The position numbers and the translations under genes are program-made. A model generated the notes under the pieces. That model had not been told where the DNA came from. It saw only the letters and a program-made list of their open reading frames with translations, and searched no databases. Positions 63,035 to 64,000 of a stretch of DNA of 64,000 nucleotides are shown one piece after another. How positions within the stretch are numbered: position 1 is the stretch's first letter; each line of letters begins with the position of its first letter. Where the stretch lies: the NCBI GenBank assembly GCA_037893245.1, contig JBAIAA010000117.1, forward strand, positions 3,720,001 to 3,784,000. Reading direction: 5' to 3'. The stretch comes from Crossaster papposus (Eukaryota > Echinodermata > Asteroidea > Velatida > Solasteridae).

Positions 63035-64000
63035 TCACATCACAGTGTGACCGAGAGCTCTCACTGTGCTGAGCAGAATAGTGAGTGTTCCCATCACAGT
63101 GTGACTGAGAGCAGTCACTTGGCTGATCAGAATAGTGAGTGTTTTCTTTACAGTGTGACTGTGAGAGCAGTCACTGTGCTGAGCAGAATAGTGAGTCTTC
63201 TAATCACAGTATGGCTAAGAGCTGTCACTGTGCTGAGCAGAATAGTGAGTGTTCACATCACTGTGTGACTGAGAGCAGTCACTGTGCTGAGCTGAATAGT
63301 GAATGTTCCCGCCACAGTGTGACTGAGAGCAGTCACTGTGCTGAGCAGAATAGTGAGTGTTCCCATCACAGTGTGACTGCGAGAGCATTCACTGTGCAGA
63401 GCAGAATAGTGAGTGTTCACATCACAGTGTGACTGAGAGCAGTCACTGTGCTGAGCAGAATAGTGAGTGTTCCCATCACAGTGTGACTGAGAGAAGTCAC
63501 TGTGCTGAGCAGAATAGTGAGTGTTCCCATCACAGTGTGACCGAGAGCTGTCAATATGCTGAGCAGAATAGTTAGTGTTTACATCACAGTGTGACCGAGA
63601 GCTCTCACTGTGCTGAGCAGAATAGTGAGTGTTCCCATCACAGTGTGACTGAGAGCAGTCACTGTGCTGAGCAGAATAGTGAGTGTTCCTATCACAATGT
63701 GACTGAGAGCTGTCACTGTGCTGAACAGAATAGTGAGTGTTCCCATCACAGTGTGACTGAAAGCTGTCAATGTGCTGAGCAGAATAGTTAGTGTTCACAT
63801 CACAGTGTGACCGAGAGCTCTCACTGTGCTGAGCATCAGAGTGAGTGTTCCCATCACAGTGTGACTGAGAGCAGTCACTGTGCTGAGGAAAATAGTAAGT
63901 GTTCCCATCACAGTGTGACTGAGAGCTGTCACTGTGCTAAGCAGAATAGTGAGTGTTCCGATCACAGTGTGACTGTGAGAGCAGTCACTATGCTGAGCAG

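Larger units (their letters stand above)
25111..64000. repeat. Satellite block B, 54-bp monomer
   Basis: Same monomer, orientation and variant set as block A, about 708 monomers by length once the four 159-bp inserts are removed. It resumes at the exact base where block A was interrupted and runs off the right end of the window. Large parts duplicate block A with high identity (41,847-58,384), while 25,111-41,300 has its own higher-order organisation. No gene is seen in it. Confidence 0.98.

Noticed and set aside
1-64000. CRISPR array
   Set aside because: Repeats abut with no unique spacers, the period is 54 bp throughout, and the island is eukaryotic with a spliced gene.
1-64000. Hundreds of 60-190 aa reading frames as real genes
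   Set aside because: All are shadows of the 54-bp monomer in several frames on both strands. They end wherever a length variant or TAG/TAA variant occurs and contain only the 18-residue repeat.
1-64000. Complete recombination signal sequences (heptamer-spacer-nonamer)
   Set aside because: No ACAAAAACC-like nonamer lies 12 or 23 bp from CACAGTG or CACTGTG. The flanking sequence is G/C/T-mixed monomer.
1-64000. AP-1 or MARE binding sites in the monomer (TGACTGA, TGCTGAGCA)
   Set aside because: Each is only a partial consensus match, repeated because the monomer is repeated. No independent support.

Overview
The window is a very long tandem satellite interrupted by one 3.8-kb unique island. 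The island has GT-AG splicing, a TATA-like box, distant poly(A) signals and a RAG1-type N-terminal protein, so the host is a eukaryote, almost certainly a metazoan. TAGGCCTA-type words (near 22,036 and 22,364), GCGCCCTC and repeated ACATGTAC words in the island would suit an echinoderm or related marine invertebrate. That placement is a weak inference.

Layout. (1) 1-21,325: satellite block A, built from a 54-bp monomer with many diagnostic variants arranged in nested higher-order repeats. (2) 21,326-25,110: the unique island. It starts with CACGGC, ends with GCCGTG and is flanked by a 4-bp CTTA duplication. It behaves as a DNA transposon inserted into the satellite, because the same satellite stretch without the insertion is present at about 40,122-40,966. 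(3) 25,111-64,000: satellite block B, same monomer, carrying four copies of a 159-bp non-satellite insert. Both window ends lie inside the satellite, so the real array is larger. By length there are about 1,100 monomers here.

The only convincing gene is on the minus strand of the island (24,359 to 22,720, two exons). It encodes about 447 aa that follow the RAG1 non-core plan: paired-Cys zinc motifs, an AT-hook-like KRGRPK, a C3HC4 RING, a following C2HC/C2H2-type finger, and then a phase-0 splice that rebuilds GGRP, the signature that opens the RAG1 nonamer-binding region. It stops shortly afterwards. The DDE catalytic core is absent and there is no room for it, so the element looks non-autonomous, or the gene is a domain-only relative such as the RAG1-N-like protein reported from a molluscan transposon.

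The most striking coincidence is that nearly every monomer of the host satellite carries CACAGTG, the heptamer of vertebrate recombination signals, and its complement CACTGTG facing it across 14 bp. No A-rich nonamer accompanies them, and the island's own termini are CACGGC, so a functional link is speculative. The many short reading frames across the satellite arise because 54 is a multiple of 3, and are not annotated as genes. I found no rRNA, tRNA, CRISPR array, or bacterial or viral gene.
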